Shown here piece by piece: positions 1 to 11,725 of a stretch of DNA of 64,000 nt. The number at the start of each line of letters is the position of its first letter. Positions within the stretch are counted from its first letter, which is position 1. The notes under the pieces are model-generated. The model made no database searches. It had not been told where the DNA came from and saw only the letters and a list, made by a program, of their open reading frames with translations. Source of the DNA: Diabrotica undecimpunctata. Taxonomy: Eukaryota; Arthropoda; Insecta; Coleoptera; Chrysomelidae. The position numbers and the translations under genes were made by a program. The stretch covers positions 69,604,141 through 69,668,140 of the forward strand of contig NC_092809.1 in NCBI RefSeq assembly GCF_040954645.1, read 5' to 3'.

Positions 1-66
1 CAATTAAAAAAAACAACACTGTAAGATTTTGTACTTACTGAAGAATAACTATTTAAAATGCATAAA

Positions 67-668
67 CTAATACCGTAAATATGTTAAATTTTGCATATTT
101 GCAATTGCAATGTGAGTGCAACCTATAGCCCCCAAACATTGTGGAAAGTTATATTTTTTTTTGAAACCATTAGAAATAGTACTTCTGGAATGCTCATTAC
201 TTAGAAATTTTATCCAGTTTGGTGTTACATTATTATAAACTATTTCTGTCACTTCATCAATGCAACGACTTATGCTTGGTTGACTTAAAGCAAAATTGTA
301 TCCTTGTCCAGAGGATAATTGGTAGCTTTCAGTACCATAAAAGTTTAAAGTTGCTAAAATCAGTTCTTTAGGAATTGCGGATATTGTTTGTCCTTCTTGC
401 ATATATGGACTAAATCAAGGATAATCCTTGCAACATCTTTGTTAAATCTAAAAAGTTTTCTAAATATTGAAGTGGGTGGCTGGATAGAATTGCTCATATC
501 TCGGATTATTCTTTGATGTTATTTGAATTTAACTCTACAAAAAGAATAAAAATTTGAATTTTGTTATGGGTGTAACATATGGATTATAAAGTAAACTGAG
601 ACTTACCTTTCATTATTATTTATTATGTCATCAACTAAAGCTTCGCCAAATATATCATAAAAAGCCAT
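67..668 (-). pseudogene. HARBI1 / PIF-Harbinger transposase-derived nuclease, broken
   Basis: The 111-codon minus-strand block at 67-402 has the family pattern: a helix-turn-helix-like stretch (ALSQPSISRCIDEV) and then FPQCLGAIGCTHIAI, which matches the first catalytic block of Harbinger nucleases. That block normally reads G-x-I-D-x-T-H; here the Asp is Gly, so the metal-binding residue is lost. Upstream, 403-480 continues the protein in another frame (FRKLFRFNKDVARIILDLV), so at least one frameshift lies near 395-405. A possible first exon begins at ATG 666-668 (MAFYDIFGEALVDD) and ends at 607 before a GTAAGT donor; the downstream acceptor is unclear because all frames around 500-534 contain stops. 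The C-terminal half of the nuclease lies outside the window or is lost. HARBI1-type proteins cut DNA at transposon ends. This copy looks dead. Confidence 0.75.
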
Positions 669-705
669 TTGTCTTTTTTAATTGTTTATCTGCACTGTAA
701 TACTC

Positions 706-706
<1 letters not shown>

Positions 707-776
<70 letters not shown>
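707..776. repeat. (TA)n microsatellite
   Basis: About 35 uninterrupted TA units lie between the HARBI1 relic and the next non-coding stretch. Confidence 0.95.
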
Positions 777-777
<1 letters not shown>

Positions 778-1240
778 CAAACTAATAATGATATAAACCT
801 AACCAAACAAAAATAATCAAATAATATTTAACGGACTGTAAAAATAAGAGGAAAAGTTTTGACATCCTTCAAAATATTCTGTTTTAGCGGGAGTTTTATC
901 GGTTTAGGTTATGATTTTACCGGATGCATAAGTTACAGAATACAAAAATAATTCTCAAAATCCACAAGAAAAATAAATTCCTGCAGCTGGCTGTATACCA
1001 TGTATCACAAAAAGAGGTTTAATTCTTTGTAAATAGGTATATTCAAAATAACAAACGTTTTCGGAATAATAATTCCATCATCAGGTTAAAAGCAGGTTAA
1101 CATGCCTGAGCCACCAAAATATTAGATTTAACTTCAGGCAACATATAACCATTTATCTAATAAAATAAACAAAATCTAATAAAATATTAAACATCATTCA
1201 TTTTTAACAACAATATGTACATTTTTTGGTAACTTTACCT
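777..1240. other. Non-coding AT-rich stretch
   Basis: No reading frame or known domain is visible. The only recognisable item is the hammerhead-like motif on the minus strand at 1049-1088. Confidence 0.5.
1049..1088 (-). ncRNA. Hammerhead-ribozyme-like motif of Penelope type
   Basis: On the minus strand a CTGATGA core (1084-1078) is followed by a GGAAT/ATTCC hairpin (stem II, loop TATT) and GAAA. A two-base-pair stem III with a CG loop comes next, and then a 4-bp stem I (TAAC with GTTA). This is the order of the catalytic core of a type I hammerhead with a minimal stem III, as known from Penelope-like retroelements. One extra T sits between the GA of the core and stem II, which a textbook hammerhead does not have, so self-cleavage is uncertain. 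No Penelope coding sequence is attached here. Confidence 0.5.
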
Positions 1241-2010
1241 TATGTAAAGGGTTTTACCCTAATATTAGCCTCGTAGTGGGGTAAAACACACAAAAAAAAT
1301 CGATTTACTAGAAGAAATAAAAGAAATAAAAACTCTAGCTAAGATAATTTTAAACAAAAGTTTTTATTCAAACTTTTGTGTAGAATGAACCGTTCTCCCA
1401 CAAACAAGGCTTGAAGCGACCGTCGATTTTGAATATCAATTACGCGAGCGAAATCAATGTTCAATAAAATTATTCAACGATAAAAATTCAATATCTTTTG
1501 ATTCAAGTGTACTATCAACAAAAATTCAAATGCGTTTTAAAGGTAAAGAAATCAGCTTTCGTGTGCATTGTGCAGCAAATAAACTCAGATTAAATAAAGG
1601 TGCTAAATAAATAAACGTGGTGCGATTTTTCCATTTTTTATGATTCTCATGAGATCAATACAGTCTATCCCTTTCCTTGCATTTTCAGATGCATTGTTCA
1701 TGACGTGCGATCGTTTGTAATGTAAAATATTAAATTTTGCGTTTTTTAATCAAAAAAAGCTGCATTCTTTACCTTTGAAATGCATCTGGATTTTTGTTGA
1801 TCACTTTAATCAAAAATATCGAATTTTTACCGTCGAGTTAATACAAATTTTATTGAACATTGAGTTCTACACAAAAAGTGCTATTTTAACATTTTTATTT
1901 AAAATTATCTTAGCTACTTTTTTTTTAACATTTTGTTCTACAGTGTACAGATTCTTGTTAAATCGAGTTATTTGCGTTTTTGGCCCCCTACGAAGGGGGT
2001 TTTATAGGGA
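1240..2010. repeat. Imperfect long inverted repeat (foldback-like)
   Basis: The left arm (about 1247-1560) and right arm (about 1755-2005, reverse complement) share the same blocks in the same order. These are a GTAGxGGGG start followed by AAAAC, an ATCGATTTA/CTCGATTTA block, GCTAAGATAATTTTAAA (1339-1355 and 1896-1912), CAATGTTCAATAAAATT, CAACAAAAATxCA, and AAAGGTAAAGAA. Arms are roughly 250-300 bp with an unmatched centre of about 190 bp. By eye identity is about 75-80%, with small gaps. No transposase is encoded. It could be a foldback or MITE-like element, or an old inverted duplication. The 82-codon frame inside the right arm is AT-rich and not convincing. Confidence 0.65.
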
Positions 2011-3420
2011 AGCTTGTGGGTAAAAGTGGTTCACATTTTTGCATCTTTTTTGGGGTCTCAAAATAATATTCTCGGCAAAATTCAGCTTGTTCGTATAATT
2101 TTTAGTCCTCAACTCTCTGACAACTGGACTATAAATACAATTGCTGAATTTGCTGCCCTAGTACGTTGCAATTAGTGATGCAAGATTCCAGAATGTTTAG
2201 TGCTGATAGGCGGTAACCTCTTATTGAATTTGCGTGATCGAATATACGGGATTCTAGAGGTAATTGTACTAGAACTTGCGCCTCAATGTCATTTGTCGAA
2301 ATATCGAGATTGACAGTATAACCAACATAAAATTTTTAATTATTGGACAGTCTCAATGTTACGCAAGAGTCTCAGTACACAATTTGCTATTTTTGTAGTT
2401 AAACATAGATTTTATTAACACTTTTATAAAATGGTACTTAGAAGTATTGTTGGTTAATAAAGGGTTAAAATTAATAAAAACCTAAAAGTACTTAGTTGAT
2501 TTGAGTTTTAATTTTTTAGTTTAGTTAAACAAAGAAAATCCTAAAAACCTGGCCACTGTGATTATTCACCAACTCTTTCTTTCAAAATCACACCCCATAT
2601 AGAAGTGGTAAAGAGTGTCTTTAATATTTTTAGGTACGATTATAATCATGAATAATGAGTTAACTTAACACAGATTTAATTATCCTAAACAAATGTATTT
2701 AGAAAAGAAAGAATTGATAAATAAAACAGACTATGTATACAAATGTATGTGTATAAATGTGTGTATAACAAAACTTTATTATAGTTTCTGTGGATATTGC
2801 TCAGGTGACATTTTTAACAGAGTTTTAAAGAAAGTTGACCAATGTTAGTACAAAATAATTGCTCCTGGACTAACGGTATTAGTTACAATAAAATGCCACA
2901 CGGGTACGTGTTTGCAAACATCTTTATTCACAGCAGCGTTGAATACTAAAATCGGGCCCGAAAAGAGAGTGAGAAGGGTAGTGTATACATTTTGAAAGCA
3001 TTAGAAGTGAACACCTGGTCGTAAGGTATTTAGGACCACCATTCACGGCCACACACGCAGACACAAAAGGGTGATAGCTCCATTTGTTCATCTGATAATC
3101 AGTGTCAGTGTACGTGACTTAATGTCTTATCTGGTATAAGATTTCGGTTTCGATTCGGGTTATTTGTAGGTTGATACTCGATAGTTGAATAATCTAATGT
3201 TATTTAATAAAAACTGAAGAATGTATACACCATATAAAATTGTTTACCTGAAAAATAATGACATATAATTAATCTGTTTTCTTGTGTGGTAAATATTAAA
3301 AACTATTAAGTAATAAAAAAAGTACACGTTGTCGTTATTTGTTTTGTGTATTTTTCAATAACTTAAGTGTAAGTGTGCAGGTGCCTTATTTATTACATAT
3401 TAAAATTAAATTTAAAATAT
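2011..3420. other. Unannotated intergenic stretch
   Basis: No domain, long frame or clear repeat end is visible. Composition is AT-rich apart from short GC-richer patches near 2900-3130. I recognise nothing here. Confidence 0.4.
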
Positions 3421-3426
3421 CAGAAA

Positions 3427-6135
3427 TGAAAACGGAGACCTTCTGACGGACCTCTGCAACATAAACGAGACATGTATTAATAATACATTTTTCCCTCACA
3501 AAGAACAATACAAATAAACTTTTAAAAACAGTATAGGACAAAGATCTATGATAGACTATAATCTACCGAATAGAAAGTTATAGCCCTCTCAAATCTTGGA
3601 TATAAGAGCACTAACATCAGCAGAATAGGAAGCGATCATAAATTGGTATTGTGCAAAATCCGAATGAAAACACATATATGTAATAGCAAAACACCAGAAT
3701 ACACCACAAAGATTAAAGCCGAAAGCTTACCTATAACGAAAGATACCTATTCCATAAAAGAAAAACCGAAAAAAGTAGAAATACATATAACAAGTTCTTG
3801 ATGAAAGAAATATAAATAAAAATAAATCGTTCCCAATGCGAAAAATTCCATTGTTTTGTACAGAAGTGAAGGAAAATGTAAAGAAAAGAAAAACGCTACC
3901 CTGAAATACCAAAACACCATGTCAACCAAAACACAAGAGGTATACCATAATTACAAGACAATTAGAAAGGAAACACATGCACTTTTAAGAAAATTAAAAC
4001 TTGATCACTAGGATTAAAGACAATCAAAAAGCCTTCAATTACAGAGAAATACGATAGACAAAAACTACAAGAAGAAGAATTTAAACATCACTTTGAGCAG
4101 ACAATGAACGAAAAAATTCGAGACAACATCACACAAGTATACAATGTACCAACAGTCGAAGAAAGATGGGATAACATAAAGACTGGTATCATCGATACAG
4201 CAACGCAAAGTGGAACTGTCACCCATTATAAAAAGCAAGCGTGGATGAAAGATGAAATAATCGAAATGATGGACGAAAGAAGACAGCTTAAAAATAGAAA
4301 TAACTCAGAGTATAAACGAAAGCATAATCTGATTCGAAGAAAAATCAGGGAAGCCAAAGAGTTATGGATGCGAGCAAAATGTGAGGAACTAGAAGAATTG
4401 CAACGAAAACATGACGAATTTAACACACATAAGAAAATAAAAGAAGTTACAGTACACAAAAGAAATACACCCAGAACATTAACGAATAACGAAGGTCATG
4501 CACTATCCCTAGAAGACGAAGTAATGGAGGAATGGGAAAACCACATTAAAGCAATATTTAAGGATGATCGACGATCACTACCTAACTTGAGTGCAAATAC
4601 AGAACCATCAATCTTAAAAGCTGAAGTGGAAAAAGCCATACACCAAGCCAAAAACAACAAAGCCAGTGGACCAGATCAAATATACAGTGAATGGCTAAAA
4701 TTACTCTCAAATGACAATATAAAAGAACTTACTGTACTTTTCAATCAAATATATGACACCAGTGAAATTCCATCGGACTGGTTAAAATTGATCTTTATTC
4801 CTCTACCTAAGAAACCAAACGTTAAGAAATGTAGCGATTGTAGACTCATTAGTTTAATGAGCCATGCCGTTAAAATACTGTTGCATATTCTTCTAAATCG
4901 AATTAACAACAAGTGCGCAGAAATAATTAGTCAAGAGCAGTTCGGGTTCCGGAGATGCCTTGGAACTAGAGAAGCACTATTTTCTATGCAAACACTCCTT
5001 CAAAGATGTTAGAAGGTAAGAAAACCCGTATATATGTGCTTCATTGATTTTGAAAAGGCATTTTATCGCGTTCAGCATAACAGACTAATTACCGCCTTGC
5101 AGAGCATCCAACTAGATGAGAAAGACATCAAACTTATTGCCAAACTTTACTGGAACCAAACAGCCATTATTAATACCAACAACAAAGAATCAAAGCCAAT
5201 CAGTATTGAACGAGGCGTAAGACAGGGCTGTGTACTGTCTCCCACCCTCTTTAACGTGTATTCTGAGAATCTATTTAGGGAAGCTTTAAAAGATCAAAAA
5301 GGAATTATCATAGGAGGAGAAATAATTAACAATATACGGTACGCCGACGATACTGTGATTCTAGCTGAAAACATCGAAGATCTGCAGGAGCTAATCAATA
5401 GAGTTGACATGGAATGCACAAATTGGGGACTGTCAATAAATATCGATAAAACTAAATACATGGTGACCAATAAAGTGGATATCGGCGCAACCCAACTAAT
5501 ATTAAACCAACAACCACTGCAGAGAGTTCAGAGATTCAAATACCTTGGTACCCAAAATCTGGATCCATCCTTCGCAATTCGATGTAGAATTGAACAGGCA
5601 AGAAACTCATTTCAAAAATTCAAGCCTCTATTATCCAATAACTCATTAAATTTGTAAATCCGTGAAAAGTTTACAAGATGTTACGTATGGTCTGTACTTT
5701 TCTATGGATGTGAAACTTGGACTTTAAACGCCGATATCATGAATAAAATCGAGGCGTTTGAGATGTGGTTGTATCGAAGGATACTAAAAATTATATGGAC
5801 TAGCAGAACCAGAAACGAAGAAGGTCTTCGAAGAATGGGACATCAACGAACTCTATTAAATATTATCAAGAGGCGTAACCTAGAGTATCTTGGACATATA
5901 ATCAGAGGACCAAGATATGAGTTCCTTCGGGTAATTCTCAACGGTAAAATCAAAGGAAAGAAATGGATAGGACGGAAGAAACTCTCTTGGTTGAGGAATT
6001 TGCGGCAGTGGACAGGTTTGACAGCGGACCAATTGCTACACGTAGCGCAAGACCAAGATCAGTATAACAATATTATAAGCATGGTAGTCGCCGACGTTCC
6101 GTAGGGATATGGCACTCTAAGAAGAAGACTAGGAT
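3427..6135 (+). pseudogene. LINE copy 1: endonuclease-RT polyprotein, broken
   Basis: The 3427-3680 part resembles the end of an apurinic-type LINE endonuclease: NETCINNTFFPHKEQYK, then a GSDHKLVLCKIRMK-like block split over frames. From 4104 the RT frame is continuous to 6104 except for two nonsense codons, TAG at 5010-5012 and TAA at 5655-5657. The three open pieces share one frame. RT landmarks are KASGPDQIYSEW, IFIPLPKK, EQFGFRR, FIDFEKAFYRV, GVRQGCVLSPTLFN and IRYADDTV (YADD at 5340-5351). The second residue pair of motif A reads AFYRV where AFDRV is usual. The C-terminal part has the GHIIRGPRYEFLRVI and GKIKGKKWIGRKKLSW blocks typical of insect RTE/Craft-type LINEs. The copy ends near GGCACTCTAAGAAGAAG at about 6135. 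It copies its own RNA into nicked DNA when intact; this copy is inactive. Confidence 0.8.
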
Positions 6136-6147
6136 CGCTTTTCGATA

Positions 6148-7525
6148 GAAATGGAACATGATTTTTACGATCTGCAAAAGGAAATATGGCGTTACATAAG
6201 AGGTCAAAGAACGGAGGTAAAGGAACTAATAGAACCAAAACACATACAAAAGGATACGTGGATTGACTATGTACAAAAGCTATGAACAGAAAAGCAGCAA
6301 GTAAAGACGGGATACCAATAATAAAATTATAAAAAACACAATAAAATACAGAAAAAATAAAGAACGAGCGAACTAATTCTACTATTCAAAAAAGGAGATA
6401 AAAAACAGCCAGAAAACTACAGAGGTATAAACTTGTTAAATACTACGCTAAAACTTACAAGTGCTAATAAATCAGAGAATAAGTTTAGCAGATGAACAAC
6501 AGGGTTTTAGTAGTAGAAGATCATGTACAGATGCAATATTTGTTATAAAGCACAATACTAAGAAATTACTAGAGTATAACAGACCAGCATTTATGTGTCT
6601 GATTGACCTAAAGAAAGCGTTTGACAGGGTAAGACTCAAAGATGTAATCCATCTTCTGTATAATAGAGAAGTTCTCCTAAATATTATAAAAACTATCGAT
6701 AACATCTACCAAACCAACAAAATGGAAATCAGAATAGATGGACAACTTACAGAACCTATAGAAATAGTCAGCGGAATAATACAAGGGGATTCATTGAGCA
6801 ATATGGTCTTTAATTTGATCATGATGACCTACAAAGATTAATTTAATAATTCGAAGATACTGCGCTCATATACAACATGGAGATCTCAACAGAGAAAACT
6901 AAAACGATAGTGATATCAGCGGAACCGAGACGATGTAAACTAGTCGTAAATAACAAAATAATAAAACAAGTGATGGAAACTGAATACTTGGGAATAAAAC
7001 TGTCAAGCAACGGAAAAGTGGAAGAAGAAGTACAAAAACAAGTGAGCATGGCAAACAGAGCAGCAGGATGTCTCAACAACACAATCTGGAGAAACAAATA
7101 CCTCACAGCGGAAACGAAAACCAGGATATATAAATCAACAATAAGACCGATAATGACGTACACAGCGGAAAAAAGAGCAGATACGGCGAAAACACAAAGA
7201 CTACTAGAAACAACAGAAATGAAAGTCCTACGAAAAATAACAAACCAAACTCTAAGAGACAGAGTAAGAAGTGAGGAAATACGAGCGAGATGTGGTATAG
7301 AGGAAATAAACGCGTGGACCAAAAGAAGAAAAGTGAAATGGAATCAACACATTGAAAGAATGGCAGAAAATGGAATAGTACGAATAGCAAGAGACAAATC
7401 GCCAAATGGAAGAAGTTCATTGGGACGACCGAGGAAAAGACGGTCAGACAACGTTAATTGAGGCTAAAAACCGAAGTAGAACAGGCATTAAGCCTATTTA
7501 TAAAGTATGAAGAAGAAGAAGAAGT
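6148..7525 (+). pseudogene. LINE copy 2: RT polyprotein with internal deletion
   Basis: This is a different LINE family from copy 1. It opens with a linker (IWRYIRGQRTEVKELIEP, about 6184-6237), then RT blocks: QQGFSSRRSCTDAIFVI, CLIDLKKAFDRV (motif A intact) and SGIIQGDSLSNMVFNLIM. At about 6823 the frame jumps to the thumb region (EISTEKTKTIVIS at 6880), so roughly 100 residues including the expected YADD motif are missing. From 6877 to 7461 the C-terminal region is open and has the pattern LRDRVRSEEIRARCGIEE, VKWNQHIERM, and GRPRKRRSDNVN at the end. The 3' end is a GAAGAAGAAGAAGAAG tail (7509-7524). No catalytic RT is possible without YADD. Confidence 0.8.
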
Positions 7526-7527
7526 AG

Positions 7528-8247
7528 AATTTGATCATGGATGAAATCATCAAAACCGTTAATAAAGGAATAGAAGACAGAATGGGAAACAAAGAAATCA
7601 AAATACTCTGTTACGCAGACGACGCAATATTGATAGCCCAAGATGAAGATAGTCTGTAAAGACTGGTCGACAGAGTTAACATAAAAGAAAAAGAATTTAA
7701 TACGACAATCTCACCACGGAAAACTAAAACAATAGTAGTCAGCAAAGAACCAACCAGATGTAAAATAGAAATTGATGGCATCAGCATTGAACAAGTAATG
7801 GAAATAAAATACACTGTCTAGCACTAAGATAAAATACACTGAGATAAAGTCAAGAATTTTTTAAACCAGTATAAAACCAATAATGACATACGCCTCAGAA
7901 ACAAGACGCGACACAGCCACAACGCAAAGGCTACTGGACACGGCAGAGATGAGAGTACTATGAAGAATTACAGGAAATACGCTGAGAGGTCGAAAGAGAA
8001 GTGAATACATTAGAAGAAAATTTAACGTACACTGTATAAATGAATGGACAGAAAATAGAAAAAAGAATGGAATAACTACATAAGCCGAATGGAGTAAACC
8101 CGTGTCGTCAAAATAGCAAGAGATAAGTCACCAATCGGCAGAAGAAGTATCGGACGACCGCGCAAAAGATGGAGTGACAACCTTCCATAGAGGTATTAAT
8201 CCGCCAATGAACAAGCAAAAGTGCTTACAAAGAGGAAGAAGAAGATG
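7528..8247 (+). pseudogene. LINE copy 3: 5'-truncated RT fragment
   Basis: Same family as copy 2. It starts right after the GAA tail of copy 2 with AATTTGATCATG, then encodes MDEIIKTVNKGIED and ILCYADDAILIAQDEDSL (YADD near 7613-7625), followed by a TAA in place of the usual Gln. Thumb and C-terminal blocks follow in shifting frames (TTISPRKTKTIVVSKEP; IARDKSPIGRRSIGRPRKRW at about 8113-8172). Several frameshifts and stops are present. The 3' tail is GAGGAAGAAGAAGATGAA, near 8232. It holds exactly the YADD segment that copy 2 lacks. Confidence 0.8.
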
Positions 8248-8664
8248 AATTAAAGTACATTGATATATCAATTGTCTTCCCACTAGAAACAAACTTGTTA
8301 ATCTCGGACAGATAAGTGGATGAACCTACATATTTACATCTTTTGTATTGATTGTTTGACTTCAGCAATATTAGCCCAGGTTGTATAGGAAAAAAATGCA
8401 TTTATTACCGCCCACAGCGGTCTGAAGGACAATGCCTAAAGTAACGTTCAAGTGTCTGCACCTCCATACTATTGGTTATAATTTTTTATTGTCACTTTAA
8501 AGGTAAAAAAAATATTTATTGTATCAAATCAACAGTTTAGGGTGAGATAAGTACAATAATATGAAAGTATGTAAAATAGTTTATGTAAAATAAATTTTTT
8601 TATTTTTGAAATCAGTTTTGTGAAAATTCTTTTTTTATGTAAAAAGTATTATATTGTGGCTCTC
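8248..8664. other. AT-rich stretch without recognisable features
   Basis: No supported gene or repeat boundary is visible between LINE copy 3 and the 3' end of the minus-strand LINE. Confidence 0.4.
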
Positions 8665-10472
8665 TTAATTAACTTATTTATTTATTTAATATACGGGACA
8701 ACCCCATTAACACTTTAAATTACAATATACAATCACAGTTAGGATTCAAAACTTAAAATTAATCATAATACAAAATCAATATCAAAAAGTTTAAAAAATT
8801 AAACTAAAAATCTTACATACTAAATATATAACAAGAACAAAATTTAACAATCCCAATATACATATCACAAAGCAAGAGATCTTTTAACTGAGTTAAAGTT
8901 ATAATTGAAGATATCAAAATCAAGCATTTAATAGCCCCATGTATCTATCCAATAGGTTGTGAATATCATAGGTTGTTCTGTGGAAAACTATTGCAAACAT
9001 TGTGGTAAAGTAGAGGCAATAATTCAATATAATTATGATCTTTTATATAAATATAGATCCTGACATATCACGACGGTTCTTGAGTGAGAGTCAAGATAAT
9101 TGTTGTTCGATACGGGAATAATGATTTTCAAAAGTAGTGTGGACATAGTAAGCACAATATCTTAAAAATTTATGCTGGACCTTTTCTATGTTATCAGTAT
9201 TGTTTTAAAAATAGGGTGACCTAATAACTGAACAGTATTTCAAAATAGTTAGAACTAAACAACAATACACTAACCTTATTCAATCAATGGAAAAATACTT
9301 GCAATTCCTAGTAACAAAACTAAGAAGCTTAGATGCCTTTATTGAAATAGAGTTTATGTGGTCACAGAAAATAAGCTTCTCATCGAAAATTACACCCAAA
9401 TTTCGAATAGAAGAAACATAATTCAGTAACTGATTGTTAATAGTAACGCTTGTTTCATTTTTATTGACTTTAGGACAAAAACTTATAAAACAACATTTTT
9501 TACAATAAGTAGGAGTGTTTTAGAGTTGTCCCATTTTGTAGTCTAAATCATCTTGCTCTTTTAAGCTATCCATAACTTTCCAAAATTTCAAGTCATCTGC
9601 CAATATTAGACATTTCCTATTTAGGAAACATGAAGAAATGTCGTTAACGAATATACTAAAAAGAAGCGGAGAAGTGTGACCTCCTTGAGGCACTCAATAT
9701 GTTACTGAGATACTGTCAGACAGATGACAACCTATTTTGACTCTTTGACTTCTACCTGATGGAGAGATTCTAATTCATTTAACAAACCTGATATGAAAAC
9801 CTTCATTTTTTTTATTAACATTTAAGATTTTTACAATCTGTTTTGCAGTGAAAACAATAAGTAAAATTTTTTGTCTTTACATGACAGAGGTAAGGTCCAG
9901 TGACCAAATCATCACGACACAAATTTTCTTGTTTACCGGTAGGATGCGCACATACACTGATACGCGAGCACTAAAAGCGGCACTGATCACAATGGCTGGG
10001 TGCTGTTGAAGGCGTAACTCCCACTGCTGTAGGCTCTGTCAGGATCGGTGAGGTAGGTCCAAGGGGTCATGTCGCTTCAATCTCTTCGCTTGTTGGTTGT
10101 TGGGAGGATTGTGTGCCAGGGTATTAGGATGCACCCGCAACCTGTTTTAATATTGTTTAGAAGATTTTTTGCACTCTTCAGAGACTGTTAATACCTGAAG
10201 ATCTCTACATAGAAAACCTTCATTAAGTAATTTGCCCAAAAGTATTTGGTGATCGACACGATCAAATACTTTGGAAAAATCTGTGTATATTGCATCTACC
10301 TGTTAACGGTCTTCCATTTAAAATAATATATAAGATTAATAGCAAACCTAGTATGTTGCAGTTAAGTTTTTGCTATGATAACCATGGTGTGATTAAGATA
10401 TTAAGCCTTTACATAACAAAGAAAGTTGCTTTTCTATAAGACAGTCAAATAGCTTAGGGATTGCAGCTTGTA
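8665..10472 (-). pseudogene. LINE copy 4: jockey/CR1-like RT, degenerate and interrupted
   Basis: Read on the minus strand from 10472, the sequence shows AIPKLFDCLIEKQLSLLCKG, then DAIYTDFSKVFDRVDHQ (motif A with the usual D-R-V). It continues LLGKLLNEGFLCRDLQ to about 10190. After a foreign-looking segment (9862-10189) the RT resumes with VPQGGHTSPLLFSIFVNDIS and CLILADDLKFWK (LADD in the catalytic position where F/YADD is usual). Then come LGVIFDEKLIFCDHI and VYCCLVLTILKYCS. The 3' end has a TAAATAAATAAATAAG-like tail at about 8672-8688. Many stops and frame changes are present, and the 5' half (endonuclease) is missing. The 5' edge coincides with the start of a DNA transposon at about 10474. 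Confidence 0.75.
9862..10189. other. GC-richer segment splitting LINE copy 4
   Basis: The segment is clearly less AT-rich than its surroundings and has no LINE protein homology that I can see, although LINE sequence lies on both sides. It may be an inserted short repeat, or LINE sequence that has diverged. Its ends are approximate and I see no clear target duplication. Confidence 0.35.
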
Positions 10473-10473
10473 T

Positions 10474-11725
10474 ACAGGGTAAGTCATAACTATTGGAACA
10501 TAGACTAAGGACAGGTTACTTGGACCAAAATATGGCTATTGGGCCAAATATGCCTTAATAATATGTTGCTGAGAAAAAAGATACAGGGTGTTAAAGGTAA
10601 TTTTTGTTTTTCGTTTTTTGCTAATAGTTTCCCCGTATATTTATAAATTGCTATCAAAATTGGCACAGAGGCATAATCTTAGACAAGAAATAGTATTTTA
10701 TTTACAATTTTACGTTTTGTCATAGAGGGTGCCACGTGGATCATTCCTAATGATCAAATTGAGTCTTAACTTTTTCTGATGAAACTTTTTAGTAATTTTT
10801 ATTAGAAAATATGACGTAAACATCATTTTTACGTAAAATTGGTACTCTTGTTTAAACATGATAATTTCAACCGTTTTCGATAAAAACGCAGTCGAACTGT
10901 TTAGAGTCTTAAAAAAGGATTTCAAATATTATTTCATTTATGAAAAGTATGCTTTGGACTGTCAGATTGTTGTTGGTAAATGTCATTTGTTTAGAGTAAA
11001 TTATTTTTGATGTGACAGTGTAGTGTAATGTTGAATTTTTTAAAAGTAATCATTACTTTTTTGATTGAAATGCATCGTCACAATCATTTTACTAATAAAG
11101 AAATGCGAGATATGATTTGCGTATACGCACAAGAACATTTTTGCGGTCGCTCGGCAGCCAGAAGGTATGGAATGTTATACGCAAACAGAAGGCAACCAAA
11201 TCACAAAACTGTTGTAAGATTATATCGTAGTTTAGGTGAAACTGGGTCATTTCACACTAAAAATCGGGGTGGTTGACCGAAACAAATCACACCTAATCAA
11301 GAAGATGAATTTTTGGTTCGAGTAGATGAAAATCCTGAAATAAGTTCACGACATCTATCAGCAACAACAGGAGTAAGTCAGTCGTCTATTGTTAGAATTC
11401 TAAAAAAGAGAACCTCCATCCTTATCACTTCACTCCTGTTCAAAATTTACTTCCAACAGATCTTCCACGACGGTTACAGTTTTGACAACGTATTCTGAAT
11501 AAACATCGCAATCACAGACACTTTATTAAGAATATTATGTTTACCGTCGAAGCAACTTTTACCAGACGAAGGGTTTTTAATTGGCGAAATATCGATTGAC
11601 GAAGGATTGGCAGAGACAGTAATTTTCAAAGGCGACCAAGAAGTCCTGAGTACAACCCGCTAGATTTTTATTTTTGGGGACATATGAAGTCCTTAGTTTA
11701 TGCCAATGAAATTAATACAGTGTGT
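10474..11725 (+). pseudogene. Mariner-like (DDD) transposon, internally deleted
   Basis: A 5' non-coding part (10474-11026, starting ACAGGGTAAGTCATAAC) precedes the transposase. The N-terminal helix-turn-helix reads FTNKEMRDMICVYAQEHF, then GRSAARRYGMLY and NHKTVVRLYRSLGETGSF. TGA at 11274 breaks the frame, which resumes at PKQITPNQEDEFLVRVDENP and SSRHLSATTGVSQSSIVR. A one-base loss at about 11408 shifts the frame. The first catalytic block reads FTVEATFTRR, where Asp is expected in place of Val. Roughly 150 residues are then missing before SPEYNPLDFYFWGHMKSLVY, the last catalytic block, with Glu where Asp is usual. The sequence stops matching at about 11725, so the 3' end is gone. A cut-and-paste transposase family; this copy lacks catalytic residues. 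Confidence 0.75.

Noticed and set aside
3727..3929. Overlapping Phe-rich minus-strand frames
   Set aside because: They are antisense to the degenerate LINE copy 1 5' region and low in complexity.
6843..7322. 159-codon minus-strand frame
   Set aside because: Antisense of the LINE copy 2 C-terminal region.
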